A DNA stretch of 64,000 bases. It comes from Cercophora sp. LCS_1 (Eukaryota > Ascomycota > Sordariomycetes > Sordariales > Lasiosphaeriaceae). The number at the start of each line of letters is the position of its first letter. The stretch's first letter is position 1. The stretch is taken from positions 620,001 to 684,000 of the forward strand of contig JAPZLL010000001.1 in assembly GCA_036250225.1 (NCBI GenBank). The letters are read 5' to 3'. Shown here piece by piece: positions 46,596-56,833 of this stretch. The notes under the pieces are model-generated. The model ran no database searches. It was given only the letters and a program-made list of their open reading frames with translations, and was not told the DNA's origin. The translations under genes were made by a program, and so were the position numbers.

Positions 46596-48498
46596 ATGTA
46601 TCAGCTGGGCGACTTGCTCGCACGTTACAAGCACAGTATGTTGGAGTGGATATATGCAATCCTGACAGACCATGGCTTTCAGGTATCCTTCATGTGTATC
46701 CAAACCAAACTGTCAAAGTTGGGAGGGATCCGGACGAGGTCAAGAACTCCGTTGTGTTTGACGACCCCGAGGTCTCCAGAAACCACATGGAATTCTTCTG
46801 CATTGTGGTAGACGACAACTCTCCGCACAGCCCGCTAGTTTTCGTAAGAGATCGACGGTCCTTCAACGGAACGTTTGTCAATGGCAAGCTCACGGGCAGG
46901 GCTCCAAGCATTTCTCCTGCGATACTTCTTCAGCATGGAGATACTATCACTATCTCGTCCCGCATCAAGTTCGTTTTCAGTCAAGTTTCGAGCTCATCGG
47001 TTCCATTCCCTCTTTCCTTTCATCAGTGTCAAGAAGCCGCGGTATGTGTTGATGGCCCCGTGAGACCAACGCCAAGCTGATAGTTCCAGCTCTTCAAAGA
47101 CAAATACGTCATAACAAACCGAACACTCGGTGATGGAGCCAATGCTCTTGTGTATCTGGCGTATGATGTGTCCACCGGCCAGCAAGTTGCATGCAAAGTG
47201 CACGACATTGGCAGATACCCCTGGTCAACCAGACGGCTCCAGAGGATACGCCAAGAGGCTATCCTTCTCGGTTTCCTCGATCATGTAGGTTACCATGCGG
47301 GCATCTTTATTCACAGACCCTTTACTAACAAATTAGCCAAATATACTGGCTATCAAGGCAGCATTTCAAACAGATCAGACAATGTTGGTTCCCTCCATAC
47401 CCATAGCGACTGGATAGGATGCTAAGTCGCAACAGATACATATTCACCGAGCTCGCCACAGGCGGTGATTTATTCTCCCTCTTTTCAAAATACGGAGTAT
47501 TCACCGCGTTGGAAATTCGTTGGATTGTCCATCAAGTGCTACGCGGTCTTGTTTATCTTCATGGCAAAGGCGTAGCGCATCGCGACATCAAGCCCGAGAA
47601 TATACTCTGCGCAATTGCTCCTGATGCCGCGTGTAGAATTACGTTGTCCGACTTCGGTGACGCCGCCATGACAAGTTCTGGGAGGATGAGATCAGAGGTT
47701 GGAACTTCCTTCTATCGAGCACCGTGAGTCCCTCAAACCACACGAGACATAGCACCGAGACTGACACTTTCAAGGGAGAGTCATTCCCCATGGCTCGGAC
47801 ACGGCTTAGCCGTTGATATATGGGCGGTGGGCATGCTGACACTTCAGCTTCTTGCTGGCCAAGAAGAGCTACCGGAGCTCTACCAGATCGGTCTCAACAG
47901 TCAACAGAACATAGACGAGTATCTTGATGTCGTCCTCGAGACCATACATCCTCTGAGCCAGCTGTCGGAGGACGGCAAAGACTTCATTCGCGGTTGTCTC
48001 ACTCATTCCGGAGAGTCCAGGATGACAGCTCGGGAGGCATTGAGGCACGGCTGGTTGCAACAACCCTTGGAAGATCGGGAACTTTTCCGTCACCTCGAGT
48101 CTGCTATCTATGCTTCCTGGAAGCCTAGGAACGTTGTGTTTCCGATATTGCAAGATATAACAGGAAAATCCATGGCCTGTGAGCAACAATCCCCGGGAAC
48201 TATAGCTCTGCCGGCCGCGAACACAGTCTCTCAGCATTTCGCCACCCATGATTCAAGTCTTTCTCGTCCCTCCAGCGTTTCCGTAACAAAGCAGCCTGCT
48301 ACTTGCCGCAAGATCTCAACCAGCATCGAAGAAACGAGTGAGAACCAGTCGAAGGAAGGACCGCAGCCAAAAACGCTGCCTCTGACCCCAAGATCTCTGA
48401 GGCGAGCGGCAAGGAAGCTTGCAAGGCGTCTGGGGGCACCGAAGAGGAAGGCATCCGAGTTGGAAGGACGACCTGCGAAAAGAAGCCGGTCCATCTAA
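46596..48498 (+). CDS. FHA-domain Ser/Thr protein kinase (Rad53/Chk2-like layout), 550 residues
   Basis: Six exons: 46596-46635, 46683-47041, 47090-47284, 47337-47383, 47436-47723 and 47775-48498; introns 47-52 bp. The FHA domain (about residues 18-115) has the phosphothreonine-binding pattern VGRDP, SRNH and FVNG. The kinase domain (about 134-395) has VACK, HRDIKPEN, SDFGDA and YRAPE, so it should be active; the Gly loop is LGDGANALVY, lacking the third glycine. A basic tail follows (SLRRAARKLARR, KRKASE, AKRSRS), probably nuclear. FHA-kinase order matches Rad53, Chk2 and Mek1, but the sequence looks divergent, so a checkpoint or meiotic role is inference. The first exon is the least certain part; the true start may lie in another exon upstream. 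Confidence 0.85.
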
Positions 48499-48710
48499 AA
48501 CATCTAGAACAGGGATACGTTGTCTTGAGATGTGCCTGTTCTTGATCTCCTTCAGCTGAGCACAAGTTTCACACACTACAAGTGGCCTCATTTTCTCACC
48601 ACCCCTGTCAAACGCAAAGCTACCCATTTTTGACACAATTCTTGATAACACAGATTGTCCAGGTAGCTATCTATCTTACATTGCAGCAAAAAAAAAAAAA
48701 AACGAACCCA

Positions 48711-49813
48711 TCAGATTTTTGCCTTCCTATCCTTGGCGCTATCATGCCTCATCCCCTCGTCATCTTGCTCCTTGACCGTCAAGTCAGGCAACTCAGCCGG
48801 CATGATCCTCCTCGGTTCCGCCCCCGGAACAACCGAATAGTTGGAAAAGTCCGTCACCCCAGCATATCTCCTCAAAAAGTCCTCATCCAATTCCAACTGC
48901 CCGTTCACAACCCCAGCCGGGGCCCTTAACATGGCCAAGATCGCATCCGAGAAAATAGTCGGCTTTCTCAAATCCTTTGCAAACCCGGGGTCCTTTTTCG
49001 TAAACTGCTCTGTCGCGGCAGACTCGATACTCTAACCACTCTATCAGCATCCCCACTCCCACCAATACGGTAAGGAATAATAAGGCACTCACCACAGCAG
49101 GCCAAATACTCGTAATAGCCATATCCTTCAGCCCCTGCCTCTCAAAATCCATCGCTAGCCCCTTTGTCAAGACGCTCATGCCGACCTTGGTCATGGCGTA
49201 TGCCGTCTTGCCCCGGAAGAATCGGCTATAGATTGGCGGGCTGACAACGATGATTCTGCCCTTTCCTGATTTCTTGAGATGGGGCAGGGCGACTTGGATT
49301 GTGCCATATAACCCTTCGGCATTGACGCGTTGCATGAGCTGGTACCGCTTCATGGGCGTGTCCTCGACTGAGGCCCACCATATTGCGCCTGAGTTGTAGA
49401 CTAGGACGTCTAGGCGGTTGTAGGTCTAGGTGTATTAGTTTAGAGGTGGAGGGGGAGATGGGGGAGGGTGGGTACGGACTTGGATGGTTTTGGTAATGAG
49501 TTGTTGGATGCTTTCGAACGAGGTCGTGTCGACGGGGATGGCGGTCGATTGGCCTCCTGCTTCGCGGATCTCGCGCTCTACGGTTGTGATTGTTGAGGCG
49601 CGGGAGTTGGGGTCTGGTGGGAAAGGGGTTGTGTTTGATGGACCGGTGGATTTTGCGGAGACCACAACTGTGGGTGTTAGTTGAGGGAGAGAAGGTGAGG
49701 AAGAGAAAGGATGTACCGGTGTAACCGTTGGAGGCGAGGTCGATGGCGATTTGGCGGCCGATGCCTCGTGATGCGCCTACCACGAGGGCAACGGGGTTTT
49801 CGGTGGTTGGCAT
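48711..49813 (-). CDS. Short-chain dehydrogenase/reductase, 312 residues
   Basis: Four exons: 49813-49717, 49667-49480, 49425-49093 and 49031-48711; introns 49-61 bp. The classical SDR pattern is complete: cofactor loop VVGASRGIGRQIA at residue 10, YNSG (in place of NNAG) near 104, catalytic Ser in IIVVSPP, and YAMTK as the YxxxK motif. The layout and the C-terminal segment (about 240-312, with FSDAILAML and LELDEDFLRRYAGVTDFSNY) resemble HSDL2-type enzymes without the sterol carrier domain. Substrate unknown. The ASR loop and basic residues would fit NADP(H), as inference. The second intron uses an unusual donor (GTCCGT), which is the weakest junction; the phase and the resulting TIQTYNRLDVLVYNSG support it. 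Divergent from the kappa GST gene, 411 bp apart. Confidence 0.9.
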
Positions 49814-50224
49814 GGTCGGTGTAAGCGGTTGGGCCTCCCGAGGGTTGATGGTTGGTTTGTCCACTCGCGGGGTTGCCTACGATGCGGAAAGGTTTATATA
49901 CATCACAAGCCAATATCAAGGGGTTTACGGGGTTAAGCCCATTGTTCAAGACCCATCAGCGATGAGCCGAAGGGATTAGTGATCTTGTTCAGGTCCCACC
50001 CAGCTTGGAGGCTCGGGACACTCCCGTGTCAGAGGGGTTCGTGCCGATGCGGGGAGCCGAGGCACGCGCTAAAACGGACATTGCAGCGGTCCGGGGGTGA
50101 CGCGCTTTCTCCACAGCTTCACCTCGTCTGTTTCACACCCAGTGAACCATATAAGTGCCATCTGCAAGAGGATTGCGTGCTTGGTTGGATTGGTCTTGCG
50201 ACTTCGCCATCATAATCCGCAACA
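49814..50224. promoter_or_regulatory. Shared promoter of the SDR and kappa GST genes
   Basis: 411 bp between divergent starts of two redox genes. No clear motif was identified; joint regulation is inference. Confidence 0.4.
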
Positions 50225-51049
50225 ATGGCTGGCAAGATTGAATGCTACGTCGATATCGGTGAGAACCTTGCCTCGCCGTCTGAAAACGTGGGCGGCTAAC
50301 ACGAAGAAGCGTCCCTTTACAGCTACCTTGCGTTCCTTGAGATCCTTCGCAATCGCGATATCCTCGCTTCGCATTCCATAGAGGTCGAGTAGGTACATCC
50401 TCCGCTCCGCCGATATAGATGCTCACATCGCAGGTTTCGCCCTTTCCTCCTCGGCGCCATCAACGCCGGCTCAGGGAACAAACCGCCATGGACTCTGCCC
50501 GCCAAAGCAGTCTATGGCATCTTTGATGCTGATCGTGCAATCTCGCGCTTTCCAGGCCTTCAGATTCAATTCCCCAAGGACTTGATGTCCATTTCTCTCA
50601 CTGTCCTCCCTCTTCGCGCTTTGCACTACATCAAGCGCAATTACCCGGAGCCCGCGTTTTTCAGCACTCTGCATTATCTCTTCCACGTTTTCTGGTCACC
50701 CCCGAATATCGACCTGACCAAACCGGAGAATGTTGTCAAGGCGCTGGGTGAAGTCACTGTCGGGTATAGCGGGGGCGAACCGCAGGGAGATAAACTCTTT
50801 AGCCAGGATGAGGTATGGAAAATACTCGAAGCGGCGGGATCGAAGGAGATGAAAGATGCCATGAGGTCAGCGACGGAACAGGCGTTGAAGCAAGGGGCAT
50901 TTGGAGCGCCTTGGCTTTGGGTGACGAATGAGGAGGGCAAGACGGAGCCATTTTTCGGGAGCGACCGATTCCACTTTATTTTCAAGTTCTTGGGGCTGCC
51001 ATTCCAGGACATCAAGTTGTTGCCCGCCACGGAGTCATCGAAGCTTTGA
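50225..51049 (+). CDS. GSTK1: Kappa-class glutathione S-transferase (DsbA-like fold), 242 residues
   Basis: Three exons: 50225-50258, 50310-50388 and 50434-51049. The protein starts MAGKIECYVDI and joins to ASLYSYLAFLEILRN, where the Ser in SLYS aligns with the catalytic Ser of kappa GSTs (SPYS in animals). VEFRPFLLGAINAGSGNKPPW and the cis-proline loop FGAPWLWV complete the thioredoxin-like fold with its helical insertion. Kappa GSTs act in mitochondria and peroxisomes with glutathione on peroxides and similar substrates; no clear targeting signal is seen here (C-terminus ESSKL, which is an imperfect type-1 peroxisomal signal). The first acceptor is a tandem AAG AAG, so a second isoform with one extra Glu is possible (acceptor at 50306 or 50309). 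Confidence 0.92.
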
Positions 51050-51163
51050 GAACGGGGTTTTGGAGAGGATGGGAGAACAGCGAAGACGCTGTTGGGCTGG
51101 ATATCGCGGGCCTGTTATGGAATGCATATGTATCAATGTGTAATAGCATCCAAGATCGTGCGC

Positions 51164-52231
51164 TCATGTTTTCGCAGCGAGCCTGACCCGTCTTTCGTCC
51201 TCGTCTCTCTTCGCTTCAGCCCTCGCCAAGAAGTCCTGCCTCGCTGTGTAAGAATGCTTCGACTTGCCCGCAAGATCAAGCTCGTCTTTGAGTCCTTCCC
51301 GATCAACATAGCCGGCCCAGTCCATGCGACTCTTCTCGACCGTGTTGAGCTTCTTGGCGTTGGCTTCATTAGCCAACTCCCTTGCTCGTAGCCTCACGGA
51401 CATGCCCAAGTTGAGGTCAGTCCGCATGGCTGCTTGGTCGGGGATTGGTTCAAATATGGATCGGAAGGCTTTTCTTGGCATTTTCTTTGACGGCGCGTCG
51501 TCATCGCCCACTGGTTCTGCTGAACCCCTATTCTCCAGAGAGGCAAGGTAGAGGCGCGCTTCTGCGGAGTCACGTGCTACTACCTTCTCCTCTGTGTGTA
51601 CCTTGCCAGCAAAGTTGTACGTTCGCTTGATCCGTATGGATTCAGACTGCTCTCCGTCGGCGCCCGGTCGTGGGTTTTGCGTCACAGCCGTTGTATCCGG
51701 TTGCGATGGAGGCAGCGCGGTCTCTCGAGGCTTGTCTTGTGTGGCCAACACGCTCTGGGCGCTAGAGTCATTCATCATCTGCGCCCAGACTGCGTCGACG
51801 TCGATTGTGACGGGGCCGCTGACAGCGGCTGTGCGTTTTTCGGTCTTCCTATAGACGCTATTAGCAAATTGGAATCATCGTTTAGGGTGCAATTGTCCGT
51901 ACTCGGTAGCGCGCATGCTTCGCGTCTTGATGAGGGGCCCTTCGGCCTCATCATCATCATTCGCCGCGCCATCCTTTCCTTTCCCCCTCTTCCGCCGTTT
52001 TTTGCCCTTGTCTATGATGGCCTCGTCCCCAGAGTTTTCAAATCCGGCATCCTCTGCTTCGGGTTCGGCTACCGGACGCTTTCGTTTTCCAGGTGCCGGC
52101 TTGTCGTCTGCCGAGTCTTCGTCGTCGGATACGGATGATTCGTTGGCCGGCACATCTTCAGGCGTGAAGTCGGAGTCTTCTTCCGACGCGTATTCTTCTT
52201 CGGGATCGAGTATGGCGTCTGCTGGAGGCAT
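51164..52231 (-). CDS. SWC5: SWR1-complex protein 5 (BCNT/CFDP1 family), 337 residues
   Basis: Two exons, 52231-51903 and 51848-51164, joined over a 54-bp intron to give MRATE|KTEKRTAA. The N-terminus is acidic (EEEYASEEDSDFTPED), as expected for a histone-binding arm, and is followed by a Lys/Arg block. SGPVTIDVDAVWAQM and the C-terminal BCNT-C domain (about residues 260-325: RMDWAGYVDREGLKDEL, HSYTARQDFL) identify the family. Swc5 stimulates the ATPase and the exchange of H2A for H2A.Z by the SWR1 complex. Converges on the kappa GST gene (114 bp between the stops) and diverges from the dioxygenase gene. Confidence 0.95.
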
Positions 52232-52795
52232 CTTGGCGAGTAATCCCTTGAGGTTGATTGTTTGTTCATTGGAAATCGAACTTCACTGGTCGCGACGGCA
52301 TTTCCTCCGTCGTCGAAGACAAAATAAAGTGGGGCCAAACTGGCTTTGACCAATAGGGGCTATTCCCGTTTTTTGCAGGCTAAACCCCCTGTAAGCCCCC
52401 CGCCTTCAGCGATCATCCGCGCCGACTGGCGGAGCCTTGGACGACCCGACATGACCAAAGCCGTGCCTGACCCGGAGTTGTTCAGGCCAAGATTCACCAG
52501 GGAACCAAACCAAAGTCGGAAAGCTCATGTTTCTGAGACCCGAGTGGACGTCACGCGCCCAATGGGGTCGTTGTGGTTAAAATGGAGGACTCTTCCCCGC
52601 ATCATCGAGACAGACATTAGGTTTCAGGCCCATGATCCGGGTCAACAATTCCTTCTCCTTGGATTGATTGGGCATAAAAGGAACCCGCTTAGCTCTAGAG
52701 AGATACCAAAGTGTCTGTATTCTCTAATAATAACTTGGCCAACTGGCTCACTATCAATCTTCACGAATCTTGGTGCATCATCTCCGTCTGCCAAG
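52232..52795. promoter_or_regulatory. Divergent promoter region of SWC5 and the dioxygenase
   Basis: 564 bp with no supported gene. The dioxygenase frame stays open far upstream, but only through non-ATG or poorly placed codons, so this part is treated as 5' leader. Confidence 0.4.
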
Positions 52796-53815
52796 ATGGC
52801 CCCAACATCGGTGCTCACCCAAGAAGAAAAGGATCACTTCCTCACCCACGGGTGGATCAAGTGAGCATGCGATCTTCATATTTGGGTAGTCTACTCACCA
52901 TGCGATAGGATCCCTGGAGCTTTCACCAAAGAGCAGGCGGAATCCATCACCCAGAATGTGTGGACTCGCTTGGGTTTCGACCCCGAGGACAAGTCGACGT
53001 GGTCCCGTCTCCGAACCAACATGCCGTCCCATTTTGACTTTGACGTGTCCGACTTTGCGCCGCGCGCATGGGCCGCCATCTGCGAGCTATGCGGAGGTGA
53101 AGACCGCGTCAAACCCTCTTCGAAGATGTGGAAGGACTCTTTGATCGTGAACCTCGGCACCCCTGAGGGCGAAGGAAAGCCTGTCCATCCCAAGGAACTT
53201 GACGGGTGGCATGTTGACGGAGACTTCTTCGTTCACTACCTCGACAGCCCAGAACAGGGGCTCCTCGTGACACCGCTGTTTACTGACATCGTTCCAAACG
53301 GCGGTGGCACTGTGATTTGCCCAGAGGCCATCCCAAAGATAGCCAGGCACTTGTACGATCACCCTGAGGGCGTCTCACCTCGTATGACACCGCGTGGTGG
53401 AGAGGATTTCACAAGGGAAAAGGACCTCGCCTGGTTCAACGCCTGTGCACGAAGCTGTGATAACTTTGTCGAGGCAACGGGGCAGATTGGCGATGTCTAT
53501 TTGATGCATCCGTTGATGCTCCACTCGGCTTCAAGTAATGCGTTGCGCAGGCTGAGGATCATCACCAACCCGCCCGTGTCGCTGAACGAACCCTTCTGTT
53601 TCATTCGGGAGGACGGTAACTATAGCTTGGTGGAAGAAGTTACCATGAAGTCGCTAGGAGAAAGGATCGTGAAGGATTGGAAGATTGCTGCGCCGAGAGA
53701 GGGTGTCATCCCGGAGAGAGTGAGAATTCAGGAGCGGATGAAGAGAGAGGAGGAGGAAAGGTTGGCTGCGTTGAAGAAGGCGGAGGCGACACAAGAGATA
53801 AGCGCCGCTGCATAG
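52796..53815 (+). CDS. Phytanoyl-CoA dioxygenase-type Fe(II)/2-oxoglutarate oxygenase, 323 residues
   Basis: Two exons, 52796-52860 and 52909-53815, with a 48-bp intron. The cupin core shows the iron triad: HVD in WHVDGDFFVHYLD (about residue 122) and the distal His in YLMHPLMLHSAS (about 228), followed by the Arg of LRIITNPPV that binds 2-oxoglutarate. The protein opens with LTQEEKDHFLTHGWIKIPGA, the usual start of PhyH-like proteins. The C-terminal tail is a charged helix (RMKREEEERLAALKKAE). No targeting signal is seen. Members hydroxylate very different small molecules, and no biosynthetic cluster surrounds this gene, so the substrate is unknown. The start ATG lies in AAGATGG context. Confidence 0.88.
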
Positions 53816-54102
53816 ACCAGACCGGTAGAAATCGGCAATAATCTTTCCCTTACTTTCTTTTGCCTGACAACCTGGCAAGCTGTGTGACTGCTTGAATCTC
53901 GGGTGACCTTCCGCCGACCAGGGGCTGCCGGCCGGGAAGGTTCGGTGGACCCCTGCCGTGCAACGCCAAGCTTCAACGTTTCTGGGCAATCTGGGGAAGA
54001 TCGGATTTCATCATTCCTATCCCAACGTCTTACCTAACCATCCGCCCGCAAACAAAGCGGTTTACGATAATTATTCCAGCGGCCCCTTTCCAAACATACA
54101 AT

Positions 54103-55815
54103 ATGAGCGACAGCGACGGCGATGACTACCTTGTCGAGCAACCTAGCCTTGCGCCTGGCGATCCTCTAGCGTCGTTCCTTCCCGCCTCGTTCGGGCAAAA
54201 GTCGAAGGAGGCAAATATCGCGGCGCAAATAGAGCAGACGAGAAGACAGGTGGAAAAGCCGGCGCTTAAGAAAAAGGAGATTGATAGCGATAGCGATGAT
54301 GACTCCGATGACGATTCCGAAGACGAGACGGAGAGGTTCCCCGTGACGCACGAGATTGTTTTGACTACCCACGAGCGCGCTGTCACCAGTATCGCCCTCG
54401 ACCCAGCCGGCGCCCGAATGGTGACCGGATCACTCGACAGTACCCTAAAATTTCACGACTTTTCTTCCATGACCCCCACAACTTTGAGAGCTTTCAAGAC
54501 CGTCGATCCTTGGGAGAGCAAGAAAGCATCCAAGAACACCGAGTTGCATCCCATACAACACGTCGAATTCAGTCGACTGTCCGGGAGCGTCTTCCTTTGC
54601 ATCACCGCGCACCCACAGGCGAAGATCATGTCGAGAGATGGCGATGTGTTGACCGAATTTGTCAAAGGCGACATGTATTTGCGCGATATGAACAACACCA
54701 AAGGCCATGTTGGCGAGATTGCAACGGGGACATGGCATCCTACAGATCAGAATCTTTGCGTAACAGCGGGGTCGGATAGCACACTTCGGATATGGGACGT
54801 CAACAACAAGAGAAGTCAAAGAGATGTGATTGTGTTCAAATCTCGGGCTGCAGGGAGCGCGGGTCGCACCAGAATGACAGCCGTTGCATGGGGTGCAACT
54901 CCCCAAGGGAACAACCGTGTTCTCGTTGCAGCCGCGCTGGATGGGTCGCTTGTCATGTACAGCGGGAATGGCCCATTTCACCGGCCCGCAGCTGAAGTAC
55001 GCGAGGCACATCGGTTGGATTCGTGGACAGGAGGCATCGACGTCAGCGCTGACGGGCGGATGGTGGTGACTAGGGGGGGTGATGGCTTGATCAAATTATG
55101 GGATACGCGGAAACTGAAAGAACCCCTGATCAAGGTAGAACATCCGTCAACATCGGACCGCTTCCCCATGACGAATATCAAATACGCCCCCAATTCCTCG
55201 GCCATCATCACAGGTTCAGCGTCGGGCGACCTGCATATTCTGAATCCGGGGAATCTGCGACCTGAGCTCGTAACACCCATCACGCCTGGGGTACCCTTAA
55301 TCGTTGTGGATTGGCATGCAAAGCTCAACCAGATCATCACCGGCAGCGCCAATTCCGAAACACACGTCCTTTATAATCCGGATCTCTCCAATCGCGGAGC
55401 GCTCGAAGTCATGTCACGCGCGCCGAAGAAGCGGCATGTTGATGACAACCCCGAGTTCACTATGGATCAAAGTGTCGGAATATCGGGCGACTCGATCATC
55501 ACTCCAGGCGCCATGCCAGGCACCAAGCGTGGCGGCGTGACCGCCTCGGGCAAGTCTAGGGATCCGATGCGGCCACAAGTGCAGCAAATCACGCCTTTCA
55601 TGCGGAGTCAACCCGATGCGAAACACATTTCTGAAAACATCCCTCTCAGCCAAATGCTCCACGAAGACCCACGCGAGGCGTTGCTGAAATATGCAGATGT
55701 GGCCAAGAAGGACCCAATGTTCACTGGGGCTTGGAAGCAAACGCAACCAGTTACGCAGTATGCAGACCTGAGTGATGAGGAGGATGGCCCTGACAGGAAA
55801 AAGGTTAAAAGATAG
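54103..55815 (+). CDS. WDR70: WD40-repeat protein, WDR70 homologue, 570 residues
   Basis: Single exon. An acidic N-terminus (residues 55-78, DSDSDDDSDD type) is followed by the WDR70 signature FPVTHEIVLTTHERAVTSI and seven or so WD repeats (LDSTLKFHDF, GSDSTLRIWDV, GDGLIKLWDT, GSASGDLHI). After the propeller come SRAPKKRHVDD, TPFMRSQ, and SEDPREALLKYAD-like HEDPREALLKYADVAKKDP, all typical of WDR70. In fission yeast and humans WDR70 supports histone H2B ubiquitylation and DNA end resection in the nucleus; that role is assumed by homology. The start ATG at 54103 gives MSDSDGDDYL. STH1 follows on the same strand about 1 kb downstream. Confidence 0.93.
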   Translation: MSDSDGDDYLVEQPSLAPGDPLASFLPASFGQKSKEANIAAQIEQTRRQVEKPALKKKEIDSDSDDDSDDDSEDETERFPVTHEIVLTTHERAVTSIALDPAGARMVTGSLDSTLKFHDFSSMTPTTLRAFKTVDPWESKKASKNTELHPIQHVEFSRLSGSVFLCITAHPQAKIMSRDGDVLTEFVKGDMYLRDMNNTKGHVGEIATGTWHPTDQNLCVTAGSDSTLRIWDVNNKRSQRDVIVFKSRAAGSAGRTRMTAVAWGATPQGNNRVLVAAALDGSLVMYSGNGPFHRPAAEVREAHRLDSWTGGIDVSADGRMVVTRGGDGLIKLWDTRKLKEPLIKVEHPSTSDRFPMTNIKYAPNSSAIITGSASGDLHILNPGNLRPELVTPITPGVPLIVVDWHAKLNQIITGSANSETHVLYNPDLSNRGALEVMSRAPKKRHVDDNPEFTMDQSVGISGDSIITPGAMPGTKRGGVTASGKSRDPMRPQVQQITPFMRSQPDAKHISENIPLSQMLHEDPREALLKYADVAKKDPMFTGAWKQTQPVTQYADLSDEEDGPDRKKVKR

Positions 55816-56833
55816 AATCCAAGATGCCATAGAGTAGATGGGGTATTTCTGAGGCGTTCCTGATTTTGGTTGGGCAAAATTTTGATACCATGGTTCGTGG
55901 AGTTGATTATTGTGTGAAGGAAAATCCATGAGAGCATCGCTCTCGCGCTTGCAACGGCTGATTTTTATAAGAATGAGTAAAAACCAAAATAAAAAAAACT
56001 CATAACCCTGTTCTAGTATGGAACTCTCAGCTATTGTTTGCGGGCTGCAGCTTAAACATGTTCTCAATGTTGCTCCCCCGAAAAGGGGCTCAAAGGGTTA
56101 GGGTTCGACCCAAAACAGGGTTCGCGTTTGCCGAGGAAAAGCCGTGACTATTACATAAGCCAGCGTTCTGAAACCTGCGCATGGAAAAGCCTAGCACGGC
56201 TTACCATCGCCCGCGCCATTCAATCTTCTCGGCTCTCTGCCTTCACCTCTCCATCATTGCAAAGGTGACGGCGCGCATCAAAAAAATCACCAATCTCCCC
56301 TTGCGATTCATCAAGGCCATCTCGAATCCGCCGACAAAAAACGGAACGCGCATTTTCTCGCGCACTCCCACCCTGCAAACACACACCCCGTCGCCCTTTC
56401 GCTTGCCTTTCACTTTTTTCACGACGCCCATCCACGCTCTCTTGTATTTTGCATTCTCCCCCCACACAGAGCACGTCTCCATCCTGGGCGCGGCTGAACC
56501 TCTCGACCTCTTTCCAACTTGCGCTCGTCCCACCGACGCGACCACCGCGGCGCATCCACACGACTCCATTCCGGTCCTCCACTTCCGTGTCGACGCTCCT
56601 TCCCGCCGCGCGCCTGCCATCGTCGTTGATTAATTGTTCTTTCGCATTTTTCGACGCGCCGTGCGCCCGCGATTTCCCCCGTGTTCTTTTCCGGCGACGC
56701 ATAGACCGCAGCCACCACTGGGTGTCACAACCCTTCGACTTGCGATCGATCGCCTCCAGATATGCGCGTGCCGTAACATACTGCTTCAGCAATTGATACT
56801 TCAGTTGGCATTCTCGATACACCTGCCGCCATC
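55816..56833. other. Intergenic with probable long 5' leader of STH1
   Basis: About 1.0 kb. The right half is pyrimidine-rich, as in leaders of long fungal genes. At 56095-56105 there is GGGTTAGGGTT, nearly two telomere units, just before CGACCC. No tRNA fold could be drawn around it. A stretch of A runs sits near 55989. Confidence 0.45.

Noticed and set aside
48688..48702. A run of 15 A between the kinase and the SDR gene
   Set aside because: A simple homopolymer in convergent 3' flanks; no target-site duplication or retroelement coding sequence was seen to suggest a retroposed copy.
56085..56125. GGGTTCGACCC resembling a tRNA B box
   Set aside because: No A box or cloverleaf with acceptor stem could be drawn in the flanks.
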